From positions 310,001 to 374,000 of the forward strand of contig JAYJMM010000114.1 of NCBI GenBank assembly GCA_037349105.1: a stretch of 64,000 nt of DNA, in the 5' to 3' direction. Source of the stretch: Limnomonas spitsbergensis. Taxonomy: Eukaryota > Chlorophyta > Chlorophyceae > Chlamydomonadales. A program made the translations under genes and the position numbers. Of this stretch, positions 9,796 to 20,600 are shown in pieces; the first letter of the stretch is position 1; each line of letters opens with the position of its first letter. Below the pieces are notes generated by a model. It saw only the letters and a program-made list of their open reading frames with translations, had not been told where the DNA came from and did no database searches.

Positions 9796-10873
9796 GCAGC
9801 TCAGCACGCTTTTGAGGCTGGTGTGTGGGACAATATCACGAAATCTGCTGCGGCAGCTTCCCCTGACAGTGCCCCTGCTGCGTCAAAGGGCACACCCTGA
9901 AGTCATGCAGGCGCAGTCAGCACGGAGGGCCTGAACCTGGATGGGTGAGTCGCAAGACATGTTCCCTGAGGCCCAGTCTGGTGGGGAGGGTCACATGTGG
10001 AATAATAAAGCGGACGCCAAACCCGTGTACCCAACCACGGTCCACCCACCCAGAGGGGGTCAGGGAGCTCATGGGCGCTCAATGACTGGGAGCAATCAGC
10101 CCCCTCCCCAAGGAACCCTGAAGGCTTACGGGGCAACCATGCCCCTAAATCCTAGGGTAGGGCCAGCGCCACCCCGACCACCCTTGAGGCCCAGGATCTC
10201 AGGACTTCGAGTGTGGCTAACGGACCTGCTGGCCAGGACAAATGCCCTCCCACTGTTGCAGAGTCCCACTTTGGACAAGTGCAAGCGTGGGCCAATCTGG
10301 CTCTCAAGGAGCACCACGAGGGAGAGCGCCTCAAGCATGAGAACAGAGTAGCGCGGAAGTTTGAGGGCACGGCCAACTCAACACAGGCAGGTGCATCTGA
10401 CCATGCAGGTAAGGGCATATGGGGTGCCTTGCCTGAGGGGTTTAACCCCAAGATGATTAGGATCTCATGCAGGGTAACTGACTGCTTTCCCCTAAGGAAT
10501 TCTCGGTCACATCTCTGGCCAACACCTTGGGGAAGGTTAAAGATAAATACGCATAAGGGGGGTCAATTTTTTTCTTGAGACGTTCGCCAAATCGGCAGGT
10601 GTGCCCCAGACTGGGTCGCGCACCAATGTTGCAACGGTAGTACAAGACAGTTGCAGGGCAGCAACAGGTCGGGCCAGACTGTTATATGTTCGGCAGGGTG
10701 CGGGTTCATATGTGGACAACAGAGACAACGTAAAAAGTGTCGTTCGTACCCACGGTCCGCATTCCGCCAGGTGGCAGCCTATTCCTGGCAATGGGGTCAG
10801 GGTTTAAGCCGCCCCCGGTGGTGCGGATTCGCATAAAAGCCATCTTGCTCAGATCACTGCACAACAACACCCT
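9796..10873 (+). other. Gag-protease spacer, no intact gene
   Basis: Short frames only, among them 9941-10351 and 10213-10578, with no recognisable domain. Probably the decayed C-terminal gag/nucleocapsid part of the same relic. Confidence 0.3.
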
Positions 10874-11488
10874 TTGCGCATTCATGCCGTCCTTTTGTCA
10901 CCTTCTGGTCAGCCGCGAGTCTTCCCTAAGTCGGTTACGGTGAGTACGATTCATGAACCATACCCATTTATCATGTCGGCTCTAATGGCTTGTGCGCCCA
11001 GCGTCTCACATTACTTTAGGTCCCTCCCATGTCTCATGTTTTACTTCTCCAACCCGATCAACAGTCCAAGTGAGTGCATGGGGCTGGTGATCGACAATGA
11101 GAAGAAGATTCCGCTGAAGGCGATGCTTGGTTTTTGGTCCAACTGCTTCCTGAAAACTGATGTTGAGGCGAAAAGACTGCACATCCCTGTCGTTCCGTAT
11201 GATGTGGGGTTGAATACAAGCAATGGCATGAGCACGATCCTTGGGGTCACATAACATGTTGTTGTGTCGTATGGATTTGGCGTTACAGAGCTGCGCACAT
11301 CGCACTGCTTGCTGGTAGTCAGAGAGCCTGCCAATGCCGCATTCTCAGTCCTGATAGGAAATCTAGATGGCGTAGCCTTCTCCTCGATTCACGACGTGGG
11401 AAAAGGAATCCTCACTATGACGTCTGTTGATCCGCCGATTGTCCTGCACATGCCAATAGTGCTTCACAGCCCCAACAACATGTCATGA
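10874..11488 (+). pseudogene. Retropepsin-like protease remnant
   Basis: One frame split by TAA at 11252-11254. The order of segments fits a retroelement aspartic protease: LGFWSNCFLKTDVEAKRLHI, then PYDVGLNTSNG, then VVVSYGFGV, then a hydrophobic strand AFSVLIGNLDGVAF. The position where retropepsins carry D[ST]G reads GFW/S, so the catalytic Asp is missing. With the internal stop this is a dead copy. No RT follows; the polypurine tract comes only ~90 bp downstream, so pol has been deleted. Confidence 0.5.
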
Positions 11489-11575
11489 TCTATGATGGCT
11501 TTGATAAGCTGACAGTCTTCAGCTACCTGCGGCTAGGCAGAGTTCAGCAATGTTCAGATTGCGTCATGCTTCCTC

Positions 11576-11589
11576 ATCTGGGGGGGGAA
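11576..11589 (+). promoter_or_regulatory. Polypurine tract of the gag-protease relic
   Basis: ATCTGGGGGGGGAA, identical to the tract at 6252-6265. It is followed by GGCTCCC rather than TG. It marks the 3' end of the second element and ties it to the methyltransferase-bearing family. Confidence 0.5.
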
Positions 11590-11708
11590 GGCTCCCTGCT
11601 TCACACCTGAATCACAAGTGATGTTTTATTAAATAATTGTGCGGTTCCCTCCATCCCTTGCATGCCCCATTCACAAGTGAGTACGGTCACCTGTGGCACC
11701 AAGGGGTG

Positions 11709-12089
11709 TCATTTAATTGGGGATTGCTGCTTAGCCTGAATGAAGTACCGTTCTTCCAAGATGGTATAGTAATGCCGCTGACCCGCATCGCAGGTCCCCG
11801 CAGCGGAGGGCTGCGACTGCAAATCCTCGTCGTGGGGCTGTTCAGAGCCCCCTCGGCCGCGGCCACCACGGCCGCGGCGGCGCCGACGCATCAGTATCTC
11901 CGTCATGCAGTCATTATGCTCCCGCCGGTACTCCTGGTTCTGGGAGTGGAAGAGACTGGTAATCTGCCCCTTCATGGCAGCGAGCCAGATGGTCAGCGCG
12001 TTGTGATTGCCTCCACCGCCGCATCCCTGGCTGCCGTTCTGTGACATCTGGGGCCGACAGAGTAAATGCGAGTTAGTAGCGGACGGCAT
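11709..12089 (-). CDS. Unrecognised ORF with an Arg/Gly-rich segment
   Basis: 126 codons, minus strand. It has a Gly/Asn-rich start, a helical middle (SLFHSQNQEYRREHNDC) and a basic RRRRRGRGGRGRGG block that could bind nucleic acid. It overlaps the preceding minus-strand frame (12073-12312) by 17 bp in another phase. It may be part of an unlisted transposon or a spliced gene; no family recognised. Confidence 0.25.
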   Translation of the reverse strand: MPSATNSHLLCRPQMSQNGSQGCGGGGNHNALTIWLAAMKGQITSLFHSQNQEYRREHNDCMTEILMRRRRRGRGGRGRGGSEQPHDEDLQSQPSAAGTCDAGQRHYYTILEERYFIQAKQQSPIK

Positions 12090-12312
12090 AAGCGAACTGC
12101 TCCGCCGGGGTGAGCACCAGCTGAGCCTCCAGCTCAGCTAGCCAAGGGTGCAGGTCAGCGCCATGCCACGGGTTGGGGGAGGTCATGATCCCAGGGTACA
12201 ACGCTGGCCACATGCTAAATTCTACCAACATGTCCGCGAGAACATATCGATAGAAGTTAGCACGCATGTCGTAATGCGTGGCCCGGGTGGCCAGGTCCGC
12301 CCGATAACGCAA
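12073..12312 (-). CDS. Unrecognised ORF, possibly an exon or transposon fragment
   Basis: 79 codons, minus strand, soluble and balanced in composition (FYRYVLADMLVEFSMWPALY, HPWLAELEAQLVL). It looks more protein-like than its surroundings but shows no motif I know. Confidence 0.25.
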   Translation of the reverse strand: MRYRADLATRATHYDMRANFYRYVLADMLVEFSMWPALYPGIMTSPNPWHGADLHPWLAELEAQLVLTPAEQFAYAVRY

Positions 12313-13040
12313 TATGAGGACCGCCCTTGCAGATCGGCAAATAATGCGCAGTTGTCAGGGATTTTTACGATATCCCTAATCTCCATATGCCGTCCACACA
12401 GGGCTAGAAGCAGGGGGGTGCTGACCATGCGGCACCGGGTCGCCTTTGTAAATCTTTAAAATCTGTGATTATTGTTATTTTTGCCTAGGCGGGACAAAGT
12501 GGTATGTATGCGGGGGTTGATATGTGTGCATGATGAGTCATGCAAGTTTGCCTGTGCGTTAAATTATAATTGTATTTCGTCAGATTACTTCAGCTGTGAC
12601 TTGGTCGCCGTCCGTGCTGGAAAGGATGGCCAGCACTCAGGACCAACTGGCACCGTCGTAAAGCTGCGGGTCTAGAACGGGCCCATCCAGTGTTGCACCT
12701 GGGACCACCCAGCCACATGGGACCACGTTTGTGTCGAGGACCATTCGTTCGGTACAGGACGGTCAAAAGCCATCGTCCGTTCAGTGAAGCTGCGTGTCTA
12801 GGACGGGCATGGGCTTGCGGCCTGGGCCCGTCCTAGATAGAGCTTCCCGAGAATTGTTCAACATGCACGCCTTGCCTGTATGCCAGCTGACGCTGGGGCC
12901 TTATTTGCTGGGGAGGCAGAACAGGGTCGGTGTTGGTCAGTGCCGCAGGGTCGAGCTTCGCGCTTGAGCCGAACGACTGACACGGCTTCCTCGAAAAAAT
13001 CGCAAATTGCGCGCGTTCTTCTGCGCTTGATTGTTTGCTT
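12313..13040. other. Intergenic, no feature recognised
   Basis: Contains a short diverged repeat (GCTGCGGGTCTAGAACGGGC near 12,663 and a similar run near 12,790) and nothing coding that I can support. Confidence 0.4.
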
Positions 13041-13470
13041 CCGCGGCTTACGGAAAGGCAGGCCGAGATTCCCTGCCCCTGAAACACGAGAGAGACACAA
13101 GGGAAATTTGAGCAAGTCGCCGAGGTCCAAGGAGGCAAACAAAGACAACAAATTAATCATCAACAAAGTCCACCACGTCCTCAGCCAGTCAACAAAAGCC
13201 TGAGCCTCCCACCCAGGCCCTGGTACAACTGCTGCAAATCCGTGGCGGCATGGCGCCCTTCGGGAGACCTGCCGAACTTCTCGCCCTCAGCCTCTCCTTC
13301 ACGCTAGGGAGCATGTCTGCCATGTTGCAGGAGGCGCATGACCGGTTGGTCGAGCCATATATCCACTCTGGTCCCGGCCCTGACGCACACCATGCCAACT
13401 CTGGCTCCTCAGCATTTACTCTCTTGCACCTCTGTTGGCGCCGGCGCCAGAGCATGCTCCTGAGACGCAT
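13040..13470 (-). mobile_element. LINE-like C-terminal fragment (copy 1)
   Basis: Minus-strand sequence similar to that at 42,950-43,709: both carry the segment around PSVKE[RW]LRAR and share the flanking DNA with the core TCTCGCCCTCAGCC. The copy has frame changes. It is probably the end of a non-LTR retrotransposon ORF, by analogy with the CxxC...H...C pattern in the other copy. Confidence 0.4.
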
Positions 13471-13554
13471 CTGCCCAGTCTGCGGCAGCTGCCACCCTGT
13501 GCATCAGTGTTTTTTAGCGGTTACCAGACCACCTTTGATGGGCCGTGCTGCCAT

Positions 13555-13685
13555 GCGGCCACCCCTTGGCCGATTGACACCAAACCTGGACCAGCCTCCG
13601 GCCGGAGGCCCGAGCAGCAGGGCTGACCAGTTAGGGGCTTGTGGCCGCAGGCCACAAAGTTCCTGAAATGTAGCTGAAAGTGATG
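13555..13685 (-). repeat. hAT-like MITE, degenerate copy
   Basis: Minus-strand match to the family: contains ATGTAGCTGA, the CCTCCGGCCGGAGGCC palindrome and ACCTGGACCAGCC. Ends not resolved. Confidence 0.45.
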
Positions 13686-13689
13686 CGAA

Positions 13690-14600
13690 TGCAAAAACAC
13701 TGCCGTGCACGCTTCTCCCGTTGTGCGGGTGAGGGCATAGTAGTGGCTGGACATCAGAATGACGCCAGCTGAAGGGTCAAGGGTTTGGGGCTCACAAAGT
13801 GGGAGTGGTACTTCAACTCAGCAGGCATCAAGCGAGCCCAATGCCCCACTAAACCATGATTCCAGTCAGGGCTCTACAAACCGGCCGGTTCCCAGACAGA
13901 ATTGGACAAAAGAAAAAAAAGCCGGGGAAAAGCGAGAGGGGGGTTCCGGCGAAGCCGGGGGAAAAGGGGAAAGTATGAATGTTCTCCGGCTTTCGTGGTT
14001 TGGGGCCGGAGGCCCACAAACTCTTATCCGGCTCTTATTCTCCCCGGCTGTTCCATGTTTATTCCCTTGAACATACTCTGAGCACGCCATTATGGCTAGT
14101 GGTTCTAAACAGCGGTTGTCTGCTAGCCAACCCTTCAACTTCGGCATGTGGTCGTTAGACAAAGCGAAGGAGCTGCTAGCCACGTCTCGAAGTCGAGGAG
14201 CCACGTCGCGAAGTCGAGGTTGAGATCGACCTCACCGAAACCGCCCCAGCCGAAAAAGAAGAAACAGCCCCAGCCGAAACAGCCTCCTCTCTCGTCTGGT
14301 TGGCTCTTCCCTTGAAAGCCTACCTGATATACGCCCTCGAATCCCTACCTCTTCCGACAGCTCCAGAAGAGGAGGATAAACTGTAGTTATGTGTGTGCAA
14401 GTTTGTGTCAAGGAGTGTCTTTTGAGACTAGAGAAGATCGAACAGTTTGTAATGAGCGGGAAGAAAAAAATCGCAGTTTTCACACTATTTCGGAAAACCG
14501 GACGGAAAAATAAGATGACTCCGGCTCGGGAAAAAAAACCGGAGAGGGGGGGAAAAGTGCCCGGCTAAACCGGTCAGTTCCCAGACCCCATTGTAGACCC
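13690..14600. other. No recognised gene; short direct repeat at both ends
   Basis: Frames here are short. ACCGGCCGGTTCCCAGAC (near 13,880) and ACCGGTCAGTTCCCAGAC (near 14,570) form an imperfect direct repeat ~690 bp apart, perhaps the edges of an unidentified insertion. Confidence 0.3.
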
Positions 14601-14639
14601 CTGATTCCAGTGCCCAGTTATCCATGCACCTGCCCAAGG

Positions 14640-14876
14640 AGGCCCAACGGCCCCTCTCGCTAAATTCTGGGTGCGGCAGGGTCGATCCCATTGCATACCC
14701 TGGCACCACTCTCTCTCTCTCAGATCCTGGACGAATTTGCCTTCCCGGCCTCTCCTTCTGTTCCTTACGTTTTGTGTTCCCTCCTTCTTTTAGTTTCTTA
14801 TTTACCCCCAACTGAACATTTGGGTGCCCCTGCGGCCGAGCCTTCTTGTGCATGGCCCAGAGGTGTAACGTCATTG
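14640..14876 (+). mobile_element. LINE 3' tail (family ending TGTAACGTCATTGAC)
   Basis: Pyrimidine-rich 3' UTR, then GCGGCCGAGCCTT, GGCCCAGAGG and the end TGTAACGTCATTGAC. The same end recurs at 16,528, 25,5xx (-) and 42,898. TGTAA is the common polyadenylation signal in chlorophytes, so this looks like a 5'-truncated retrotransposed copy. Confidence 0.5.
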
Positions 14877-15089
14877 ACTCTCTCTCGCTTGCATTGGGCT
14901 CCTCGAGTCCCCTTGGGGCCGGAACACCATGCCAGGTCCCCTATTCCGTACGATCCTGGTGTAGCCATGATGCAAACTAATGTCTGATGGTTATGTCCCT
15001 CGGATCCACTCTGCCAGTCACATCTTAAGGCCGCATGGCGAAAGACTGCCCAATGTTGACTCATGTACCCAACAAAACCGAAGCATTGC

Positions 15090-15700
15090 CCAAGTTGTGC
15101 ACTATTTGAGACTGAACCGCTCCTTAATCGTCCAAGCACCCCTAAACCCCGAACCCTAAATTTCCACAGCCCCCCTGAACCCTGAAACACAATTTTGCAA
15201 GAGCTCCCCCAGACCCCGAATCCTTAATCTCCACTGGCTTCCCTAAAGCATGAACCCTAAATTTTCACCACCTCCCAAAAACCGTGGATCCTAAATTCCC
15301 ACAAGCCCCCTTAAATCCTGGACCCTAAATTAAAGACCGGCCCTCCTTCCACATGATGAAGAGTGCCCCCCTGCCACCTATAAAATGGAATTGGATCCGA
15401 ACCTGTCCCATGCATCAAATGTGATGCTCTGATGGACTGTAAAAACTGCACAAAACTTCACAACCTCAAAACCCGAACTCAATAAAGGCTCACTCATACT
15501 TAATTTTAAATGAGCCATCATCCCTGGATTTAACGCCTTAACTTGACTTGGGATCCATGCCCCTTTCACCTGGATCCGAACCAAGAGCCATGGATGCAAT
15601 TAAGGCACACACAGACGTAATTGTAAATCAACCTTCATACCTGGATCCAACCCAATTTACTTGGGATGAACCCTCCCTCCACTTGGATCCAAACCCTTAA
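15090..15700 (+). repeat. Degenerate telomere-like array
   Basis: Irregular repeats of ~40-50 bp built around CCCTAAA, CCCTGAA and CCTTAAA separated by C-rich spacers, grading into ACCTGGATCC-type repeats near 15,540-15,690. No coding sequence. Confidence 0.6.
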
Positions 15701-16420
15701 CCTGAATTAAATGATGGCGCACACATGATATCGCACATTCGACCTCATCCGCCGCACATTGCACATTTCTGGAGCCAAATAAAAGTGTCCGAGTCGCTCT
15801 GCGCACACCCGATGGATTCGTCTCTACGAATTATTTTAGGTAGATAAATTCGCTCCTTTCGGATAGGAGCCCCAGGCTTCTTGTTTGATACTTATGGTCT
15901 AGAGACCAAACAACCAAATCGGTACACTTTTGTGTGTAGCGCATCTCGTAGCGCATCTTGTAATAGTCGGGCATAATGATGCTAACAGAGTCTTGTCAGC
16001 CTCGAACTTCTAGAGGACACATGGACTTGTGGGACGATCTCTGGGCTATGGTTTACAACACAAACAGCAGTTAATAACTGATCAGTTATTAAAATCAAAC
16101 GAGAAATTACAAGCCAAGGGAACCGCAGTTACATAGCGATGTCCAGGCAACTAGCGATGCTTGTCATTTCAAGCGTGCGCACATGACAGGTCCGGGAGGT
16201 TCCCGGGACGTGGTCCAACATTACAGTCCCATAACTCGATGAGGGGATCATCAATACATGAAAGGCAGATTACGGTATACACTTATGGGCATCAGATTGT
16301 ACAATAATGGTTGCATCAGATTGCAAGCGCCCGCAAGTACCGTACATCAGATTATACACTAATGGTCATCAGATTGCAAGCGCCTGCAAGTATCGTACAC
16401 ATCAGAGGAGTGCGCACCAG
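15700..16420. other. AT-richer spacer with short duplications
   Basis: Contains a ~60-bp duplication (ATCAGATTGCAAGCGCC near 16,315 and 16,370). TGTAA motifs on the minus strand (near 16,106 and 16,221-16,225) could serve the gene ending at 16,646. Confidence 0.35.
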
Positions 16421-16424
16421 AGAA

Positions 16425-16528
16425 GTGCGCAACACCCCATTTCCTCTATTTTTCCTGCCCCTTTTACTTAGGCGCCCACGCGGCCGAGCCTTTTTTGAGC
16501 AGGGCCCAGAGGTGTAACGTCATTGACA
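16425..16528 (+). mobile_element. LINE 3' tail (same family)
   Basis: CCCACGCGGCCGAGCC, GAGCAGGGCCCAGAGG and terminal TGTAACGTCATTGAC. Only about the last 100 bp are present. Confidence 0.5.
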
Positions 16529-16645
16529 CAACAGAGGAGTGCGCACCAGAGCAGTGTGCGACAGAGGAGTACAGCCGGCAGTCCCCAAAGCTGGCAACAA
16601 ACGCTAACCGAGCGAGGGACAACTGACACGCAGCAGTCACCTGCT

Positions 16646-17674
16646 TCAGGCAGAAAAGCCCCCTGAACGGTTTGACGAGGTCATAGATGTGGAGGCGGCA
16701 CCAAACGGCTCATCCATCCCCCCGGCTCCCCCTCCCCCGCTGAAGCCCCCGCCTCCTCCCAAGACCTTGCTGCCGATGCGCAGCGCACTTCCCCCTCCTC
16801 CCCCCCCAGACGGTCCCTCATTGGTCTTGCTTCCGCCCTGGAACAGGGAGCGACCAGACGCCTCTTTCAGGCCGCTAGCAGCTTCAGCAATGCCGGAAAA
16901 TAGCCCATTCGCCATGCCCATCAACCCCATGCCGTTGCTCCCTGCAGCCGTGCCTGAGGAGGCGCCCGCACTCCCCCCGATGCTAGGCGGCCGCATCTGC
17001 GGACGTTGCGAGGATGAGGCCCCAGAACTCTTCCTTGAAAGGCTCAGTTTCCCCACCGTGGGGGACGAAGACGAGGCGCTGCCATCAAGTGATTTAATGC
17101 TGACGCCCGTGTTGCTGCTGGGTACTAGCCCCTGCGGCGGCAGCAGAGGCACTGCCGCATTGCTCGGGCCCGCAGCCAGACCCGGCGCAACGTACCCGCG
17201 GCCGGACGCAGCGCCCCACAACGACGACAGCAACGTGTGCCGGCCCGCAGATGACGCTGAGGGCTGCATCAGCGCGTCGCCATGCGCCGGCGGCGGCGTG
17301 AGCGCAGCAGCAGGCGCGCCGCCGCCACGCGCCGCCGCTGCCGCCGCCAGCAGCTGCGGCCGCATCTGAGACGCTTGGTTGATCAGCCTCATCAACTTGC
17401 CAGGGTCTGCCAACACAAAGCCAGTCTCGAAAGCAAACGGAGATGGCGCGGCCGGCCCCAATCGGGATGCATTCTTCTTGGACGGGGTTTCAGGGCCGCT
17501 GGTGGAAGCAGTCCCTTCGCCCGGATCTACTTCAGGACCGTCGGCTACCCGGCCCTGCATTGATGCCTCGGCGTCTAGGAGCAGCGGCTCTAGTCGGGTC
17601 AGTGTAGCCAGCTGCAACGCGGCCTGCTCCTCACCAATCTCATTGGAGTATAACTGAGTGAGCAGGTGAAGCAC
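16646..17674 (-). CDS. Coiled-coil gene, exon 4 (terminal)
   Basis: Acceptor TTCAG before GTGCTTCACC. It encodes the helical segment around [18 protein letters not shown], then a Gly/Ser-rich low-complexity tail; TGA stop at its lower end. Confidence 0.75.
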   Translation of the reverse strand: MLHLLTQLYSNEIGEEQAALQLATLTRLEPLLLDAEASMQGRVADGPEVDPGEGTASTSGPETPSKKNASRLGPAAPSPFAFETGFVLADPGKLMRLINQASQMRPQLLAAAAAARGGGAPAAALTPPPAHGDALMQPSASSAGRHTLLSSLWGAASGRGYVAPGLAAGPSNAAVPLLPPQGLVPSSNTGVSIKSLDGSASSSSPTVGKLSLSRKSSGASSSQRPQMRPPSIGGSAGASSGTAAGSNGMGLMGMANGLFSGIAEAASGLKEASGRSLFQGGSKTNEGPSGGGGGGSALRIGSKVLGGGGGFSGGGGAGGMDEPFGAASTSMTSSNRSGGFSA

Positions 17675-20600
17675 CTGAAGCACAGGGTCAGGTTTGAGGT
17701 TTAGGGTCAGCTGAGGTCAGGAGCAGTTTGCTCGTGCGCTTATTACGGGCCGTGTCTGGAAGGCAGAGGAGGGGCCCTCTACCGGATGGGACCTCAAATT
17801 GAGCGCTAGGGAATCGCTATGGGTTGTATGTGGGGGAAAACGTTTTGGTGGCTGAAGGCATGCAGGGTAGCCGAGCGTCTTTGGGTGAAGCAGGTCAAGG
17901 AAAGGGAATCAGCGACCTGAGGCTGGGAACGGGTCAAACGCAGGGGAGTCACAGGGCCCAGGCAGTGTATCTTGTTTCGTGACTCAGCAACATGTCAGCT
18001 ACAATCCAGCTACATCCCGCCGCTGGCCGGAGGCCCCGTTTGTGGCCTGACGGAGTTGGACTTGTAGCCGGGAAAAATAGTGTGTTTCTATTTTCGGATC
18101 CAAGGCCGCCCCGGATCCAAGGCCGCCCCACAGCTGTACAAGGGCCGGTATGGTCCCAACCTGGACCGGGGTCTCCGGCCGGCGGCCTAAGGAACATGGC
18201 TGGCCGCACCTAGGGCCGCCGGCCAGAGGCCGGGGTGTAGCTGAAATGTAGCAGAGTAAAAAGAAATAATACACCGCCAAGCTGGCATTGATACAGCTGG
18301 CAGAAGCCGTGTCGATCCTCCACACCTATTTCACCACACGATCCCTAACAAACCCCCCAAACCAGCACAATGTATCAACCAACACCACCCAACCGAACCT
18401 CTGGCACCCACGCCTACCAGTGGTTGCCTGATATTCCAATGGGCATCCATCCAGGATCCCAATCTGCATTTTGTGTGTGAGTGCACTGTTCACCGCTTGC
18501 CAGTGTATCTTTTGGGGGGACTCAGCTACATGTCGGCTACACTCCGGCCGCTGGCCAGCGACCCCTTTTTTGGCCAGCCTTGCTGCTTACTCCACCAGTT
18601 TTAGGCCGGTCCAGGTTTGGTCTGTATTGGGCCTTTGCCGGCCTGCATAAGTTAGACTTGTAGCCGGCAAAAGAGACACTGCCGGCCGGTCCGAGATTGC
18701 TACCGATTGGCAGCCGCTGGGTCAAAACAAAAAACTAAACCCTAAAACGACGTTTTGCCCCCACGTGAACCCGTGTAAATAATAAGCACCTACAACACAC
18801 ACACACAAAACTAAACCCTAAACCCATTTGACCAAGCTGTGCATTGTTTGTGAGTGCACTGTTCCCCGCTTGCCTTGGATTGCAGCTCAGAGTCGACTGT
18901 TGCCGTCGAACCCTCTTCCGTCGCCGATGCTGACATGGACGACATTATGAGGTGTGCCGTCTTTTGGTGCAGGTCAGCCACGTGCTCCTCGTGTTTCTGC
19001 AGTCAACAGAGGGGTCCACACGTTTTGAAGGGTGGTTTCAAAGGTCCAAAGTCAAGCAGTCAGCATTCTGCGATTGGATGGGATCACTCAGCGATATTTT
19101 TGAGGGGTCAGGGTTTAGTGCTGTAGAAACAGGGTTTGGAATTGTAGAAACAGGGTTAAGTGCTGTAGAAACAGGGTTTGGAATTGTAGGAACAGGGCTG
19201 CAAGGTCGCAGGTTTAAAATGTGTCAGGCATTCAGTCCTTAGGCTTGCAACACAGTCATGTTGATTGTCATGCTGTTCATGGTCAACCCCTCATGGTCAA
19301 CCCCTCATGGTCAACCCCTCATGGTCAACCCCTCATGGTCAACCCCTCATGGTCAACCCCTCATGGTCAACCCCTCATGGTCAACCCCTCATGGTCAACC
19401 CCTCATGGTCAACCCCTCATGGTCAACCCCTCATGGTCAACCCCTCATGGTCAACCCCTCATGGTCAACCCCTCATGATCAACCCCTCTTTAAATTCAGA
19501 TAGAGGATGATAAAATCGCAATGGGACCGTCATGACTCATAGGTAACTCATCAGCGTTTCTAAACCAGTGTGCCAAAATTTCGAGGGCCTCTAGCATTCC
19601 GCATGCAACGAGCTGTTGGACATGAGATACTAAGCATAGGATGTGTCCAAGCATCAGCAGACACACGCACACCCTCGAGTCTCTCCCACACACACACGCA
19701 TGCAGGCAGACTGAGGCGCAACGTCACGCACAAACAAAATGCTGATTTATTCATCTGGCTTATCAAGGCCTTGTTGCAGCCTGACCCATTCCCCCCAAAA
19801 CCATGTCTCCCTCCCAGATATTATTCCAGATATTATTCTACACAGCAATTGTTTCGCGACACAGCAACACTCCGGCCTCCGGCTGAAGGCCCAAGGCGTA
19901 GGCCGCAGGTCAGTCCAGGTTTGGTCTCTTAACAGAGCGGAAGGTGGACTCACAGCAAAATCATAGGCACCGTGAAAAACCTCTGAGTCCTCTCCACAAG
20001 AAACAGCACCACACAGCTGAGTGATTCTTGACTCGGCTACAAGAGAGATCGCATTAGACAGGCCACCCTGCAGCTGCCAAAGGCCCCATTAGGCCTCAAC
20101 CTGGACTGGCCTACGCCTCGTGGCCAGCACAGCAAGGCTGGCCACAAATAAGGCCTTGTGCTGTCGACCTGAGTGTAGCTGACATGTAGCTGACATGTAC
20201 CCGAGTCAAGAAAAAATAAACATAATCACACCGCTCCGCCCCAACAGAGGGCAGCCCCCTGACCTGCGAGTCCTCCCGCAGCCTCTCCTCCAGCTGCAGA
20301 AGCGTCACACGCGCCCGCCCCGCCTCCGCCTCCGCCCGCGCATTGCTCTCCTCCAGCCGCCCCATCAGCCCCGCGACCCGCTCAGCCTCCCCGCGGCTCC
20401 TCGCCTCAGCAGCCGCCAGGGCTGCTGCCAGCCCTTCGGCCCGCTCGCTGGCACCTTCCTGCAGGAGCTGCATGCGTCGGCTGCTTTCCTTCACAGCCGT
20501 GACCTGCAGGTGCGCTTCAGCCAGCTGGCACTCCAGCTTCAGCACCTCTGCCCTCTGCTGCGCCTTGTGCCGAGCCTCCAGCTGGCCCTCCACTTGGAGC

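Noticed and set aside
13866..14874. Minus-strand frames of 83-129 codons
   Set aside because: Low-complexity Lys/Arg/Gly translation overlapping a LINE tail; no domain or splice support.
16689..17369. 226-codon plus-strand Pro-rich frame
   Set aside because: Complement of the Gly-rich coiled-coil-gene exon 4; Pro-rich antisense of GGX codons.
19221..19510. Repeat frame [13 protein letters not shown] in three phases
   Set aside because: 14-bp minisatellite; identical peptide in every frame.
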